Of a DNA stretch of 46,417 nucleotides, positions 1-12,710 are shown one piece after another. Numbering within the stretch: position 1 is the first letter of the stretch; each line of letters begins with the position of its first letter. The DNA lies in the NCBI RefSeq assembly GCF_001949145.1, contig NW_019091504.1:625633-672049 (forward strand), read 5' to 3'. A program made the position numbers and the translations under genes. The notes beneath the pieces were generated by a model. It saw only the letters and a list, made by a program, of their open reading frames with translations, was not told the origin of the DNA and did not search any database. Source of the stretch: Acanthaster planci. Its lineage: Eukaryota; Echinodermata; Asteroidea; Valvatida; Acanthasteridae.

Positions 1-14
1 CTTAAAACAGTTTT

Positions 15-180
15 CAGATATCTGTACATCCATTTCAAGATATCTTCAAATAAATTTGAAATATCTTCAAATGGATTTTAAGATATCTAAAAATGAATTT
101 GAGATATCTTCAAATGGATTTCAAGATATTTCTTGAACGATTACTGATATCTTCATTAATCTATTTCAAGATATCTTGAA
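15..180. repeat. Degenerate AT-rich repeat built on GATATCTT
   Basis: At least seven copies or near copies of AGATATCT with flanks TTCAA and TTCAAATGGATT, spaced roughly 19-50 bases. The unit core is a palindrome, so copies read similarly on both strands. It looks like an old minisatellite and may extend past the window start. Confidence 0.6.
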
Positions 181-1351
181 GTAATCAAAAGAAATAGCTT
201 TAACTTAAATAAATGTCACTTATGCGCGCCATATTATGAAGTAATTTTTACACCCGACTGATAGGATTTCCAAATCGAAAACAGGTCGTGGTAATTCTTG
301 GAAGATAAGGCAGCAATTCCCATTATCCTTAAACTACTTCGATAATTTAGAATATCTTGCCCATTTCAATTCATTTAGTTGGCAATTCGTGGCCCATTAA
401 CCAAGACGTAAGCATGGTTACCACGGCAAAGAAATGCGAGGTAACAAAGTAACCCTGACAGGAAAATCGCCCCAACCAATAAATCCCAATGATGCAGTGC
501 ACCGGGCCGGAAGTGAGAAAGTCACTCGACCTTGACCGCTGCAAGATTTGAATGCCCTGGTGACAATTGAACTCAATACACGGCCAAGAAAAAACAATAT
601 GATTCACGCTCACCACAAGGGAGCCCAACCATGCTGGCTTAATCACAACTGAATAAACGAAAAATCCTATGAAGTTGACTACCGTGAGTAGTATACTATG
701 CAAATTAGAAATAGCCTTGGTAACACCTGACCGGCCCTGCATTCTTTCAATACGACCAAGTGGCTTGGAAAACCCTCCGTAGCTAAGAACCTACCAGATG
801 ACGCGGATTTTTTTTTTCACCACGCATTAGCAATCTGAAGCTTTCTTCTCACGTCTACTGCGCCTTCATTGCTTTCTTGAAGGCTTTTGGCGACGCTCTG
901 ATAGTAATGTTACTGCCAGGGGCCTCAAGCTGCGGCTGCATGATCACCATGAAACGGTGGAATAGGCCTATCACCTCCGTTTTACATAAGTATACAATGC
1001 CACTTCCAATCGTTTCTTTCCATTTTTTTCACTAACGCTTATGTTGAGAAACGATCATCCGCCTCCACTTATACGTAAGTGACGCCCCTGTCTTCTTACA
1101 TAACCCATGTGTTCTACATAATTGATGACGCACATTTCATATGTCATTCATACTCGTATTCCAAGAAGGAATAATTATTGATGTCTTTCCCATTGAGCCT
1201 TGCCTCTTAAACTTAAGAAGGTTGTAAACACTATTTAGGAAAAAAACGCCTAAAGGCCCAAATATGGAGTAAACATGCGTGCCAAGTCACGTGCTACACA
1301 ATTCAATTTGGCTTTGAAGTGGTTTTGAAAAAAATATATTAAATCTGTTGG

Positions 1352-1405
1352 CGCGCTATAAATCACCTGATCAGGTCTGATGGTTCAAATCACCCAGCGC
1401 CATGC
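1352..1405 (+). repeat. Possible tRNA-like fragment
   Basis: TGGCGC and GCGCCA bracket a sequence containing GGTTCAAATC, similar to a pol III B box. The arms of a full tRNA cannot be folded convincingly. It could be a decayed SINE head. Confidence 0.25.
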
Positions 1406-1624
1406 TCATGTAAAATTTTTGGCATAGCACTCCCAGCAAAAGTCATATTGGCACGATAAAACTTGTATTGCCCGAATGTCTGCATAACAACAAGAGCTTG
1501 CCCATTGTCCAAAAGACAAGTTTTTATCCTGTCAATATAGTTATTGAATTTAAAACCTTACTGCCCTGCACGTTCATTATGCACGGTACGCTCAGTTCTG
1601 TGCGAGAGCTTGTATCACATGCTT

Positions 1625-1712
1625 GTTCGGATGGGACTCGAACTCACAACCCACTGTTTATTACTACAGATGTCTCACCATGAACTCGCCCACCGAGCTG
1701 GTCGCACTCGTC
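1625..1712 (-). repeat. tRNA-derived SINE head
   Basis: On the minus strand an A-box-like CAGCTCGGTGGGCGAG lies about 50 bases before GAGTTCGAGTCCC, a close B-box match. The spacing is that of an internal pol III promoter. The tRNA arms are imperfect, as expected for a SINE rather than a functional tRNA gene. Confidence 0.55.
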
Positions 1713-2017
1713 TGGCTGGTTTGAATCGATACATATTTCGGTACTACAATTAAATGACTATAGGCTACCAATGAAATTTTTCCAATATATTGCCCGTATA
1801 CAACAAATCGAACTAGTTATTTTGTACTGACCAGGGTTACAGTTCTTGTTATTGACTGTGATAGGCCTATTCTATACAAGAATAAGAAAAGGCAGAAGCG
1901 AAACCATGGAACTGTACGTACAGAAAAGTTGCCCTACAAAAGAACACTCAATTAATAAAGTCTACATGTAAGTTATGCACTGTTAACATCTACGACGAGA
2001 AAACGAATAAAGCCTAC

Positions 2018-2077
2018 CTCAAGGTTATACCCCCGATTCCTCCAGCCATTGAAGAGCATATTGTCGCAACCGCAGAT
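2018..2077 (-). CDS. AMT: AMT exon 4 (SAVATICSSMAGGIGG)
   Basis: A 60-base exon with acceptor TTTTCCAG|A and donor TTGAG|GTAGGC. It reads SAVATICSSMAGGIGGITL and continues the AAR ending of exon 3 in frame, as in other Amt proteins (AAR-x-AV-x-T). No following exon was found in bases 1-2017. Confidence 0.9.
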
Positions 2078-5000
2078 CTGGAAAATGAGAAGTCAGTTTG
2101 TTTTAAATTACAGAATGACGCTGAATACTGGAAACCATCGAAGAACTATTACACACTTTAATTCTTCACCCAACTGAGTAACTTAATCCCACATATTCTC
2201 CAAATAATTTTTTTTAGAATTAAAATAATTCAATACTGAACTTTTCTGCCTAATGAAAAAGCGTTTGTATATTCGAATTAATGACGTTGTACAAGTTTTT
2301 AAAATGGTAATAAAACACACTGTTTTCCAAATTCACATTTACACCTACTATCAAAAATCAACAAATACGCTTGTGCGATTCCCTCCCATCTCCCCTTTCT
2401 AGCGGATGATGAACATAGATATTTAATTTCTTTTAAACCAATTTCCTTAAAACGTGTCGAGTATCGACCCAACATTTTTGATGTAGTTTGGCGCGGCATT
2501 TGTCGACTGATCACCAACTGATTACTTGCCTGGGAGTTCGTCCCTTTGCAAACACTTGGACTGTTAATTTTCAAAGCACACGCCTAGCCAGAGAGGATTC
2601 CCACCGCATCTCCCGCCATTTGTGTCACTGTGTTATCCATCCCCCATCTATTCTGTCGTTGGCACTCCGGATGCAAGGCTGCGCGCACAATTACAAAAGG
2701 CATGACTCACGGCAACACATTCTGTTGAACATTCAACCCGAAAGTGGGAAGACAGTCCGCAAAAAATTGGCTGACAGTCAGCTATAATGCCGGCGCAATA
2801 CAACGCGTCACTATGATATAACTTACTACTCCATGAAAACTCAAGTAGATAAGTACGACTATTGCATCAAGTGGCGTTGTGTGCTAATAAAATTTTATCG
2901 CCCAGAGTTATCTTTTTTGGAGAAATTTAGTTCAATTAAGAAATCGATGACTATACAGACAGCATTTCAAGTTGGGAGCTGAAAGACATATTATAAAGAT
3001 TTCGAAAGTAACCTTCAACGTTTGCTAAATGGTTCATTCTTTATGGGATGTCAGACAGTTGGTTTCAAAAGTGAAGATGTTATTCAAACCTGGATCATGA
3101 TAATAATAGGATTACAAGAAAGACGAGGCCAAAGGCGAGACAAATCGAAAATGGTAAAACATAAAGTTGAAGAGTAGTCTCCTTGCCTTCTCCGAAATGT
3201 TCAAAACTTGCCCAGTTCAACAATGGATTGGGTCTTCAGTCCCGTCCCGATCACTCCACGACTTGCCCTGCAATATTTATTTGTGCTTTTACTCCCACTT
3301 CTATGAAAATCTCTTCATTGCGTTCTCTTTTTGTCAGGCTTGCAAAGTACAATGCCACGGGTGCTTTCGAGGAATGCTTGTCTTAGTTTCATTACCACAT
3401 ATAAATGATAACGAAATAATTGCTGGGGCGATTCCTTAATTGACATAATTGCTGGCTGTTTTCATCCTCTAGCAAATTGTTTGTCCACAGGTTGCCAGCT
3501 TTCTGCGGCGAACATTTGACCTTTGCACTCCTTACGACCACTTCTGTTGACCCCCCCTCGCGGACATAACACGCACGGTAGATGCAGCGCAGAGAGCACA
3601 CAAGACTCCATCTGCGTATATACCACGAGGACACACCACTGCATTCCAGCACCGGTAATCGAAACGTTGTTTTGCTTACAATAAACTGTAGAGTCCTCGT
3701 CGCCTGCCGTAACCCTGGACAACATTTTTGGACAGAAGGACGCCATAAATGCGTACGACAGCAGGCCGCACAGTTGCCAGGACAACGGAGAACTTTAATG
3801 GTTTCGATTCATTGAGATGGTATGAGATTTCTCGTTTTACGAAAAGAAAATCTCAGGGCGTTCATTGGATTAAGTTGGCCAATGGTAATTTGACCTCATC
3901 TGCTTGCACAGTTTAAACTTTTCAAGGCTTACTAATCAACGAATGATCGGGGTGAACCTACCTTGCAGCCAACGCCCACTTATCCTTGGTTATTCCTTGT
4001 GTACTTCCACAATTAAATCCCAACCAGCCCCACCTGCGAACCAAGAAGTCAACAAGTCAGAATACAAAGTCTTTGAGACCCAGTGTCTTTATTTGATGTC
4101 ATCTCAAAGAACTGGGCCCAGTGTCTTTAAAACACAAACATTTGCCGACCACGGGCTATGGCCAAGCAAGAGCATTCAAACAGCCCAGCTGTGATGTTGT
4201 GCGTTGTGCTGAAGAATGCACTTTTATTGAGCACGTGTATAGTTGCTACTCTGCTTGACATCCCCAGCCCAGATTCAAATTCAACTTCTTCACAATTCAC
4301 TTCATTTGCTCTTTAATCCGACGGCCACGGGTTATTCTTTGATTTATTTCTCCTCTGTGTTGGATCAGCCAAACTGGCATCGGAGTAAGGTTTCCACTTA
4401 AGTTAACTCATATGCCAGCCGGAGACAGTCCAAGGTTCGCGCCGTCAACCGTTTGTTATTACCAACATGGCCATCGAATCCGGCACATTACCGAGTATAA
4501 CAGTTAGATGGACCCTTTGTGAAGAAAGAAAAATCAATGGCTATTAAAAGATGTCCTTTTGAGTTGCCATGGAAGCACATCATGTCACGTTCTACATGGT
4601 GCAGTGTATTCAATCTTGCTCAATATCTTCTCATAACATGTACTTGGCACAATGAATAAAACCTACAAGCTCTTTATATGACTCCAGGACTTGGAAAGAG
4701 GATAATTGAATTGGGTAGATCGTGTGCATTCTGAGTGTAACCAATGTTCCAATGTGCATGAAGGACACCAGAGAATGAGATGTAGACCTCATTTTGAGCG
4801 AATTACATACATATGCTCAAGAAGCTAACAACCTTCCATAATCAATGCATTGTAGGTCATGAATGTAAGCCATTACCGGAGTAGCCGTTCAAAGCCAAAA
4901 AATCTGCTCGTCCAACCAGCCTCCGAATCAGCATCTACAGCCGACATTCTTATTTCAACCTGAATTAATGTCTTTTCTGGATTTTGCTGTGCCACAACGT

Positions 5001-8000
5001 TTCTATACGTTGATGAGATGGTTTGCTTATACATTGAGCTGGTTACCAATTTTTCTAATACGTTCATGAGGTGGTTTGCTTATACAGCGTGCTGATTTAC
5101 CTCAAAGAATTCGCTTGAAATTTGCCAAGAAGGCACAGCAGTTATTGCAGAAAATCAGATGTAGTATCACTTCTGACTCTCTTTCCCCGAACACGGATTA
5201 AGCTTGTTCTCTGCTTGCAAAAAATTGCTTTTGGCTACACATTTCAGCTTGAACAAGAATGACATTGTAAGTACGAATTTTCGTACGATTATGTAGTGAC
5301 ACGCATAAGTGAGTTACATACAAAGGGTACATTGCTGTGAGCTATATGGCGTTCCGCAGCGGGATGGTTTCCCAACGGATTATGGACCACAGGTGCACTG
5401 AGCTCAGCATATGCGCATAGAACCACCGTGAGATGCTGTAGGCCTATTACATAAGCAGTGGCTAGCAAGTGACGTCGAGTATGTAGCGTAGACCTAACGG
5501 CCGCGTGCATTGGCTAATTAGCGATGGCGTTCAATTAAGCTTAAAACAACAATATCAAAAATTGGCACTATCTTGACGTGGAACGTAAACAACTGAACGA
5601 AGACAGCAAAAGATTTACAGAAAGTAGTGAACATTTATGGGCAAATTTCCATCTTGTGTTAACAGAAAATGTACGCCGACAGTTATACGTTTATGCCTTT
5701 GTTAATTGAATTAAAATGTATGCGCTGGTTGGCTCTCACGAATTATTAAAAACCATGGATTGAGATATGGATAAAAGGCTTGGGCCATTCATTGTTTGGT
5801 GTATCAAAAGGTCATCACATGATCTTTCCATAGGCCTACGTATACGCTAACAACCCCACAAGTTATGCGATTTGATTGTCAAGTAAAGGCCAAAATAACG
5901 TTCACCATCAGTATGCGCTTAATTGCAATACTGCCAATGCATTTTTAAATCACATTTTGAGCAAAGTTCCCGGTTATACCTTTAAAGCCACTCCTTCTGA
6001 AATGTCCAAAATTTGACCTTTCGGATGGTGTTCTTTCACTTATTGATTACCAAATATGTACCTCTTGGTGCCAACTGCTAATTGTTTTCTCAAAATGCCC
6101 TCCGGTAAAACTGGCGACGAGCAATGCAGGACGAACTCGCCAGGTGACAGATGGACTCTGGCGCACGCAAGGATTAACTAAATTGGCGCGAAAATCGGGT
6201 TGACGGTGGAGTACCATCATTTTTTGCAACTGTTCTCCTGGCCCCTGGACACTAAGTTGTAGGGGCTGATTGTATCTAGTTTGGGACACATTATTACATT
6301 TTTGACTGGTAGGACATTCATCAGGTGATTGACATAATGTCAGTTTGGTACTCGAGTACGTGTTGTATTGCTCGTACTTTCCGTTTACTCCCGCAAAAGC
6401 GATTCCATGACACTGCAACAATTCCATGAAAATATTTTGTAGGAAGGCGACTTGCAATGCCACCTGTCACGAATTAGCACTTAATATCTGTCATGGTATA
6501 GCCCGTTCAGATGCCTGCCTTCCTGTGTCAAATTCTCTAGAATGCACCCGACGGGATAACATTGTGAATACCCAAATACCTTTTCAATACCGTGCGTAAA
6601 AATGGCTGGCATATATAAATCTTTAGAGGGTAGCCGACTGCATACGATAGCAAACAAAACGGCTTCTCCGCATACACACAAGGTCAACGCAATTTATTTC
6701 TTCATTCCGTATCACAGCTCAGATATTTTCCAAATGTTTAAACGAGGAACACACAGTTCCACAAGACAAGTAAGTCTGACAGAAAATTGTGACGTGAAAG
6801 CAACAACGCTCGTACCATTTTTTAAAGCGTGATCTATTGTTTGTTGTCTTTCTATGCCCTTTTCGGTGAATCTTACATACGACGACTTACCAGACAAACA
6901 AACTCTTATCCTTGTCACCACAACCTTTTTCTTCAGTACAGGTTAGATTATTTTATGTCATTTTTGGGCAATCCTTTTCACACCATTTCCCCCTTTTATG
7001 GGGAGGGGGGAAAGAGCGCTTCGAGGCTCAGTCATGCCATCTCAATTATGTCAACCGGTCAATCTGCTTTATAAAGCTTTCCTTCGTCTGTAATCCTAGA
7101 CCGCCATTTCGTACGGGCGCCAAAGTTTGCAAAAAGTTCACCCTTGGTTTGCGACAAAACTTGTCTCAAAATAGATATTTTACTTTCTCTGTGTTAAAAC
7201 TGGAGGCAGTGTCTGTAAGTATTTAGTAGAGTGTTCATTATTTAGTTGAATTTGTAGTGTTTCCATCACAATTTTGAAACACTTATTCTTTTGGTTTGGT
7301 ATCACTGTACTGATTGGTAAAATGTCCCTTGTAACAAAAGCAAAAGAAAGGTTTCTATTGTTTCCACAGCAGGAAGTGTCATCCATTTGAAAACGGAGGA
7401 AAAACAACACCCTCTGCCTTTGCACTGTCGTCATCGACATTGTCTTTGATATAAATTTGTGAAACGGCATAGACATTGACATACCTTGAACATTAGATGT
7501 ATTTACTAGATATGTCCAAACCATGTGCGTTTGTGGGATCTTTGAAAACTTACCATAGCATAAACATGCCCAATATGGCGTTAGTAGGCGAACCCATGGG
7601 AGGCGGATCCGAGGTCTTGTACCTTCTGTGACGTGGTTTAAGCATCAGGGTCGCTACAAGACCCGTCACCCCGCCAGCAATATGGACTGGTCCGCCCCCA
7701 GCAACGTCCACCACGCCCATCTTGAACAAAAACCCGTCTTTGGCCCACACCCAGTGGGAAGGGAAGCTAGAGATGAGAGTGTTGAGCAGAGAAAAGATGA
7801 TGTAAGCCTCCAGGCGCGTGCGCTCCACCATGGCTCCGGACACGATGGTGGTGGCCGTCGTTGCAAAGGCCAATTGGAAGATGAAATGAGAGTAACGCTG
7901 TCCAATACCAGTGTCGTCAGCCTCCACGTCCAGAAAGAAGTTGCCATATCCTGAGAAGGCATTTTTGTTTTCGTGTTCCTGATCACCGAAGCTAAAAGCG

Positions 8001-10522
8001 TACCCCACCATCCAGTAGGTGATACCTCCAAATATAACATCAACGGCATTCTTAACCATAATGTTGACTTCATTCTTGGATGTAGCTGTACCGCTTTCCA
8101 GCAAACCAAACCCTGTCAAAAGCGAAATCAAAAAGTTAGATATATATTTCTTTGTCCACCGGCCACCACTTCTGGAGTTGAAAGCCGCGCACGGTATGAG
8201 TTCCGCTGACAAAATGGGGAGGGATGTGAAGAAATGTAAACGACAACTGGCGACGGATGGTGATGACTTTTTGCATTCGACCCTTTTGAGACAAGAAAGA
8301 TACCAAATGAACAACTGCATGTCTGTATTTTAAGCTTCGACTTGTACTTTGCTCAAGCTGCGCTGTTGGATTAACACTAGGAAGGATCTGTGTTAAGCCC
8401 CAACAATGGCAATGGTCCCGACTGTACGGTCATTTTCAAAAGTTTAAGACCACCTGGAATTTTAAGGGTATTTCTCTCATTGGGCCTGCATTACACTGTC
8501 TCAATGAATGATAACTTAACCTGTGTTTACAGTGATGCATAATATCAGTGTGGTGCTACCTACCCATTTGAATGATTCTTTTTGCAGAGGCAAATGACTT
8601 TTTGTATGTTAGGCAGTATGGGTAAAAAAGCCAGTTTAAGTAACCAGAAAAAAGGAGGGCATACTAAATATTATCCTGTTACATTTCTTAATGTTACACA
8701 CTGACAATAAACAAAATTGCCATGCATGATTGATTGTTTAGGTTTAGTTAATGCATTTTGTATGGGTGGTCCTAAACTTTTGCAAGTGACTGTAGTTGGG
8801 ACGATTCCAACTGTTGAGCTAAAATCGCTGACTTAACTGAAACACTTTGACATCAGGATTGTCCAACTGTAATTGGGACCGATTCTACAGTTGGGTGTGG
8901 ATATGAGGAACGAAGCTAACAACTTGGCGCAATTAACACTGATACTAATTCCTTTTTAAGCTTAGGGGTCTGATTACGGATTAGACAAGTGGGGGTAAGG
9001 ACGACGCAAAACGTAAATTTTAAAAAGACTGTGGTTACAATGCCACATATCTCTAAGGTGAAGACCTGCTTTGCACAGGACAGTAAAGGAAGCTCAGACA
9101 CCCAAGCGATGTTGACAAAGAAATCTTCTATTACACTAGACACGGAAAACCGTTTGTCTCATTCTATCTACAAAGAACACTTATACAAATAGTAATGCAT
9201 GAAATATACTTCCAGCGATACAATTTTTCGCAAGTCTATCAATGCGCTTTTTAACCAGAGCATTCCAGATCCCACTGCACTTCACTGAATCATTTTATCT
9301 TTGGGTCTGAGTCCAGCATACACCAGAATAACACGAATTTGGTGCATTCGTAATTTCGAGAGTGAACGCCACTTTGAAAAATGCTCATGTTGTACGTTGA
9401 ACACACGAAAAATGTCAGTTACTCTGAGCTGGTATAATAAGTGTGTCAATTTCACAACATATGACAACAAATATGACACCTGATGCTTTCAAAATTAATT
9501 TCTGTATTTGAATATGTTCTCAACATTAATCAAAATTGAACGCAATTCACTAACAATCAACTCAAATGCTGTCTCAGAACGACTGTATCCAGTGTCTTTT
9601 GTCTTCTAAAGTGACAACCATACGTTATGTTTCAAAGTGTACGCGTTATTTCTCTTTTTTCAGGTTTCTTGTGCGTTACTGCTACAAAACAAGGAAAACA
9701 TTAACAGTTGACAACATGAATTTCAATTGTTCAGCCCAAAACCATTTTTCATTGACCCGACACGTCATTACCCGACCTTAAGGTCCGCACCAATCATCAC
9801 CCCCCTACTTCATCTCACAGTAACCTTCCAAAAACCCTAACAGGCATGCTATACAATAATTAAAACTTACATTTCAAACTACAAGCTCAATCCAAACATA
9901 CTGATACAACACTGAGGGCCAATTTCTAAGAAACAGTAAACACAGAAAATTGCATGCAGGACAACAAACGTACCTAACAAAACATGTTAGTTGCAAAATA
10001 TGTCATGATTTATATTTCAACTCCAAGAAAACGGGCAAACATGACGCCAAAATGTAACAACTGCCTCATAAATTTCAATGTAGGGGATCTATAAGTACAT
10101 TATGCAACAGATGCGAAAGCTATCTCAGTAAAGGTAAAAACTATTTGCATGTAAAACACTCCAAGTACAAACCAATTGATCTTCTATAGAAGTGATTCGC
10201 ACTAGAACATGGACTTAAAGCAAGTCCGATTTCCAGGAGGCCTTATTACAAAAGACGGGCAAATGTAAACACAAAACTGTCGCATCTGTTTGAACAAAGG
10301 CCGAATAATAATGAGAAAGGGAAAACCGAAAGAAGATGCAGGGATTCTCTTACCGGATTGCATTGTAAATATCACAAAGGCACTAGTTAGGATCCAGATT
10401 GGATCGTCCCAGTCGTTTGGCATCACATGTTTGTGGACGACATATACCGGGCAGGTTGTGTTGAATGGAGAATTATCGGTGGTAGACGCTATCGTGCTGG
10501 CAACACTCGAAACCGTGCTCAT
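2018..10522 (-). CDS. AMT: Amt-family ammonium transporter, 5' part (4 exons, gene runs off window start)
   Basis: Joined exons 10522-10354, 8112-7554, 4033-3962 and 2077-2018 give 286 complete codons with matching phases (1, 2, 2, 2) and GT-AG introns. Seen: an extracellular N-terminus with an Asn-Thr-Thr site at residue 21; WILTSAFVIFTMQSGFGLLE across junction 1 (first membrane helix); KNEVNIMVKNAVDVIFGG; FATTATTIVSGAM; DVAGGGPVH at residues 192-200; and GFNCGST at 249-255. In E. coli AmtB the conserved Asp160 and pore His168 sit in the same spacing, matching Asp192 and His200 here. Known of the family: channel-like uptake of ammonium across the plasma membrane, usually as a trimer of 11-helix subunits of about 400-500 residues, so roughly the last 40% is missing. 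The match is to Amt rather than the vertebrate-type Rh branch. The start is the ATG at 10522, which precedes the first helix by about 40 residues. Confidence 0.95.
2078..3961. other. AMT intron 3
   Basis: Several open frames of 70-107 codons overlap on both strands near 3170-3815, with moderate CpG, but none has family similarity or clear splice sites. Treated as intron. Confidence 0.6.
3962..4033 (-). CDS. AMT: AMT exon 3 (WGWLGFNCGST)
   Basis: A 72-base exon. Acceptor TTCGCAG|GTGG and donor GCAAG|GTAGGT leave 23 codons with correct phase on both sides. The peptide WGWLGFNCGSTQGITKDKW is the conserved Amt block that follows the exon 2 block, so identification rests on homology as well as splicing. 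Confidence 0.93.
4034..7553. other. AMT intron 2
   Basis: A 3.5-kb intron. It contains a short diverged tandem duplication (5000-5086) and two TAGGCCTA palindromes (5439 and 5831). I see no exon of another gene in it. Confidence 0.6.
5000..5086. repeat. Diverged tandem duplication, two copies about 53 bases apart
   Basis: TTTCTATACGTTGATGAGAT and TTTCTAATACGTTCATGAGG each run on into GGTTTGCTTATACA, with a few substitutions and one indel. Two local copies only. Confidence 0.6.
7554..8112 (-). CDS. AMT: AMT exon 2 (core of transporter)
   Basis: A 559-base exon with acceptor TTGACAG|GG and donor CTATG|GTAAGT. It carries most of the family signature: KNEVNIMVKNAVDVIFGG, FATTATTIVSGAM and DVAGGGPVH. 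A longer open frame on the same strand extends past both splice sites into the introns; those extensions are not coding. The last two bases, TG, join G of exon 3 to make Trp243. Confidence 0.96.
8113..10353. other. AMT intron 1
   Basis: Non-coding; holds the Tc1-like MITE described separately and otherwise AT-rich unique-looking sequence. Confidence 0.65.
8427..8792. mobile_element. Tc1/mariner-type MITE with TA target duplication
   Basis: Terminal inverted repeats of about 28 bases match at 24 positions: the left begins CGGTCATTTTCAAAAGTTTA and the right, read inward on the other strand, CAGTCACTTGCAAAAGTTTA; both continue GGACCACC or AGACCACC. TA dinucleotides flank both ends (8425-8426 and 8793-8794). 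The 366-base interior has no transposase frame, so it is non-autonomous. Confidence 0.8.
10354..10522 (-). CDS. AMT: AMT exon 1 (N-terminus and first helix)
   Basis: Fifty-six codons plus one base. It begins at ATG and encodes a Ser/Thr-rich leader, the typical WDDPIWILTSAFVIFTMQS stretch, then the donor G|GTAAGA. The single G is completed by GG of exon 2 to give Gly57. The 5'UTR limit is not visible. Confidence 0.92.
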
Positions 10523-12710
10523 CTTTGGCGGCCCTGATACACAATATCCTGCTCGAATTACCTGTCATTCATTATGTGGTTTTGAAAATAATAAACAAAC
10601 ACACGCGCATACCCATGTAAAGGATTCTGAATCATAATATGCAGTGGGTTCAAAATAGCACCCGATGCGTGAAGCTACTTTGTGATGTTACATTATGCGT
10701 ATCCGTGCGTAGTTTGCACCATACGTACAGTACATGCACGACGATACCTGCGTGGTTGGATAGCCACTGGGCAGCTCACGAGCAAGGTAATTACAATGAT
10801 GCTGGGGAGGAGGCAGGTCAAAGGTTAATGCTTACTCTCACGACAAGGCAGTATCAACCTGCTTTTGGTTTGTCTGTGTAATTTCTGAGTTTGCAGGTAG
10901 TTGCTTTGATACCAAGATGTATATAAACCTATAACCTATAAACTCAGAATTTTCTCATTTTCTTCGCTTATTAAAAACTGGAAAAACACTTAAAATCAGA
11001 ATGAGGGCTCTTTTTTATTATGTTTCCAGGTAAATGTATAGGCTTACCAAGGATTCCTTACCCTAAGACAGCACGCAAGCCTGTTCCGTCTGTACTAGTT
11101 GAAGAAAAGCTGAGAAATGGAGCTTTTTTTGAAGTGTGAGAGATGAAGCAATTATAGAAACCTGTGTCATCCTCCTCATTATTTTTACAGTGATGGCCTG
11201 TCATGATCACTTCCAACTGGATTTGTCGTAATAATAACCCAAAGAGCTAACTTTTTCAAAGTGCAATTGAAATATTGAAAATCTAATTAAAATTCTTATG
11301 GGTTCAAACAGCTACTTGATGTCATCGGTGAAAACAATCCAAGGATAATTAGAGTACTCTGTCACTGTGGTAGAGAAACGTGCCTTTCCATGAGTATCCA
11401 TGTCCAGTTGGAATAAAGATTTTGTTTTGAGGCTGTAGTCAAACAAGCTTCACAATACTGCACTCGATTCAACTCCCCAATGGACACCTGATGGGGTTAA
11501 ACAGATGATATTCACGCCGGAAGCCATTTTTAGTCTGGTTTCCTCATCTGTCTTGAACTATGCAAACTGTTAAGATGGCACCAGACTACTTTATGCAATT
11601 ACCTCCCTATAACTACTTTTCTAAATCCTGCTTTAAATACTAAGGTACTAGGTATGTTTGATGACAGATTTGAAATTATTCACCAGTGTGAGCAAGTACT
11701 AATTTTGTCGTGGAATTTCACTTTACTGCTTTCAGTTTCTACTCTCCAATGTTGAAAACAAAGAGTTAACCTCGCTTTTAATTTCAATATGGCCGACTAA
11801 TAAAGTCAGTCAATTTCACTGAACAGCAATAACCTCGGAGAGTTGCTAAGTGAAGAAAAGATTTGTTTAGGAAAACAGGTGACCAGTAACAAAAGTCATG
11901 GAGTGTCTCTTAAGTTTGTAACTGGTCCCTTGCTATTTTTCGCTGAGTAGATAAATTCCCAAACAAGATTTTGAAACTGAAACTGGACCTATGTTTTAAG
12001 TACTTGGGCATTTGCTGGATAACAAAATGCAATACATAAAATAAATGAAGAATGAATACAATTGACGATATTTGGTTGACCCATCATGATGTGGTTGAAG
12101 TCTCGTGTGTATAGCATGATCGCAACGGGAAATCATACGTGAAATTCATCATTTACATAATGTACGCGGTGAAACGTGCGTCCATGGTGAGCTTAATCAC
12201 GCGACGGCTCGATACCTACCCGTAGAAATATACGAACTGATGTCACAGGGGTGGGTTGTTTTGAGGGGATTTTTTTGGTTTTAACCTGACCACCTTGACT
12301 GAATGCAGGTCAGTACCAAACTCTAATAATTTAAATGAAAGGAACGGTAAATATATATACGTATACTTACTGGCCACATTCGACTAAATTTCCACGTTAC
12401 ACTGGAAATGGAAAAGTCGATTGTAATGTTGGCTTATGTTTTTCACCGAAAAGAAAATGTTACCACATTCTTTGACAGCCATGTTACAATTTGATAAAGT
12501 TTTTTTTAGAGTTAGCCTGTGGGTGCAGGTGTTGATATTTTGATCAGAAGTTTCTGTTCGTCATGTTCATCTCCGTGTATCTACAAAAAAACCATAAAAT
12601 GTGCGAACAAGTAAAACCCCCGACACCCTTTCTCATTTGGCACAATTCCAACAGGCAGATTGTCAACGTTTAACAGTATTATAAACAGACGCACGTTTTC
12701 GCGACCCGAA

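Larger units (their letters stand above)
1..2017. other. Intron sequence after AMT exon 4; no exon found
   Basis: Non-coding apart from repeats listed separately. One open frame on the minus strand (371-742) codes for hydrophobic segments but has no splice support and no Amt blocks. The remaining Amt exons probably lie beyond the window start. Confidence 0.5.

Noticed and set aside
371-742. 123-codon minus-strand frame with hydrophobic segments, near where further Amt exons might be expected
   Set aside because: It contains EFNC but no other Amt block, has no suitable splice sites, and the true FNCGS exon lies at 4033-3962.
1625-1712. Possible functional tRNA gene on the minus strand
   Set aside because: A and B boxes are present, but the acceptor and anticodon arms do not pair well; a SINE head is the better explanation.
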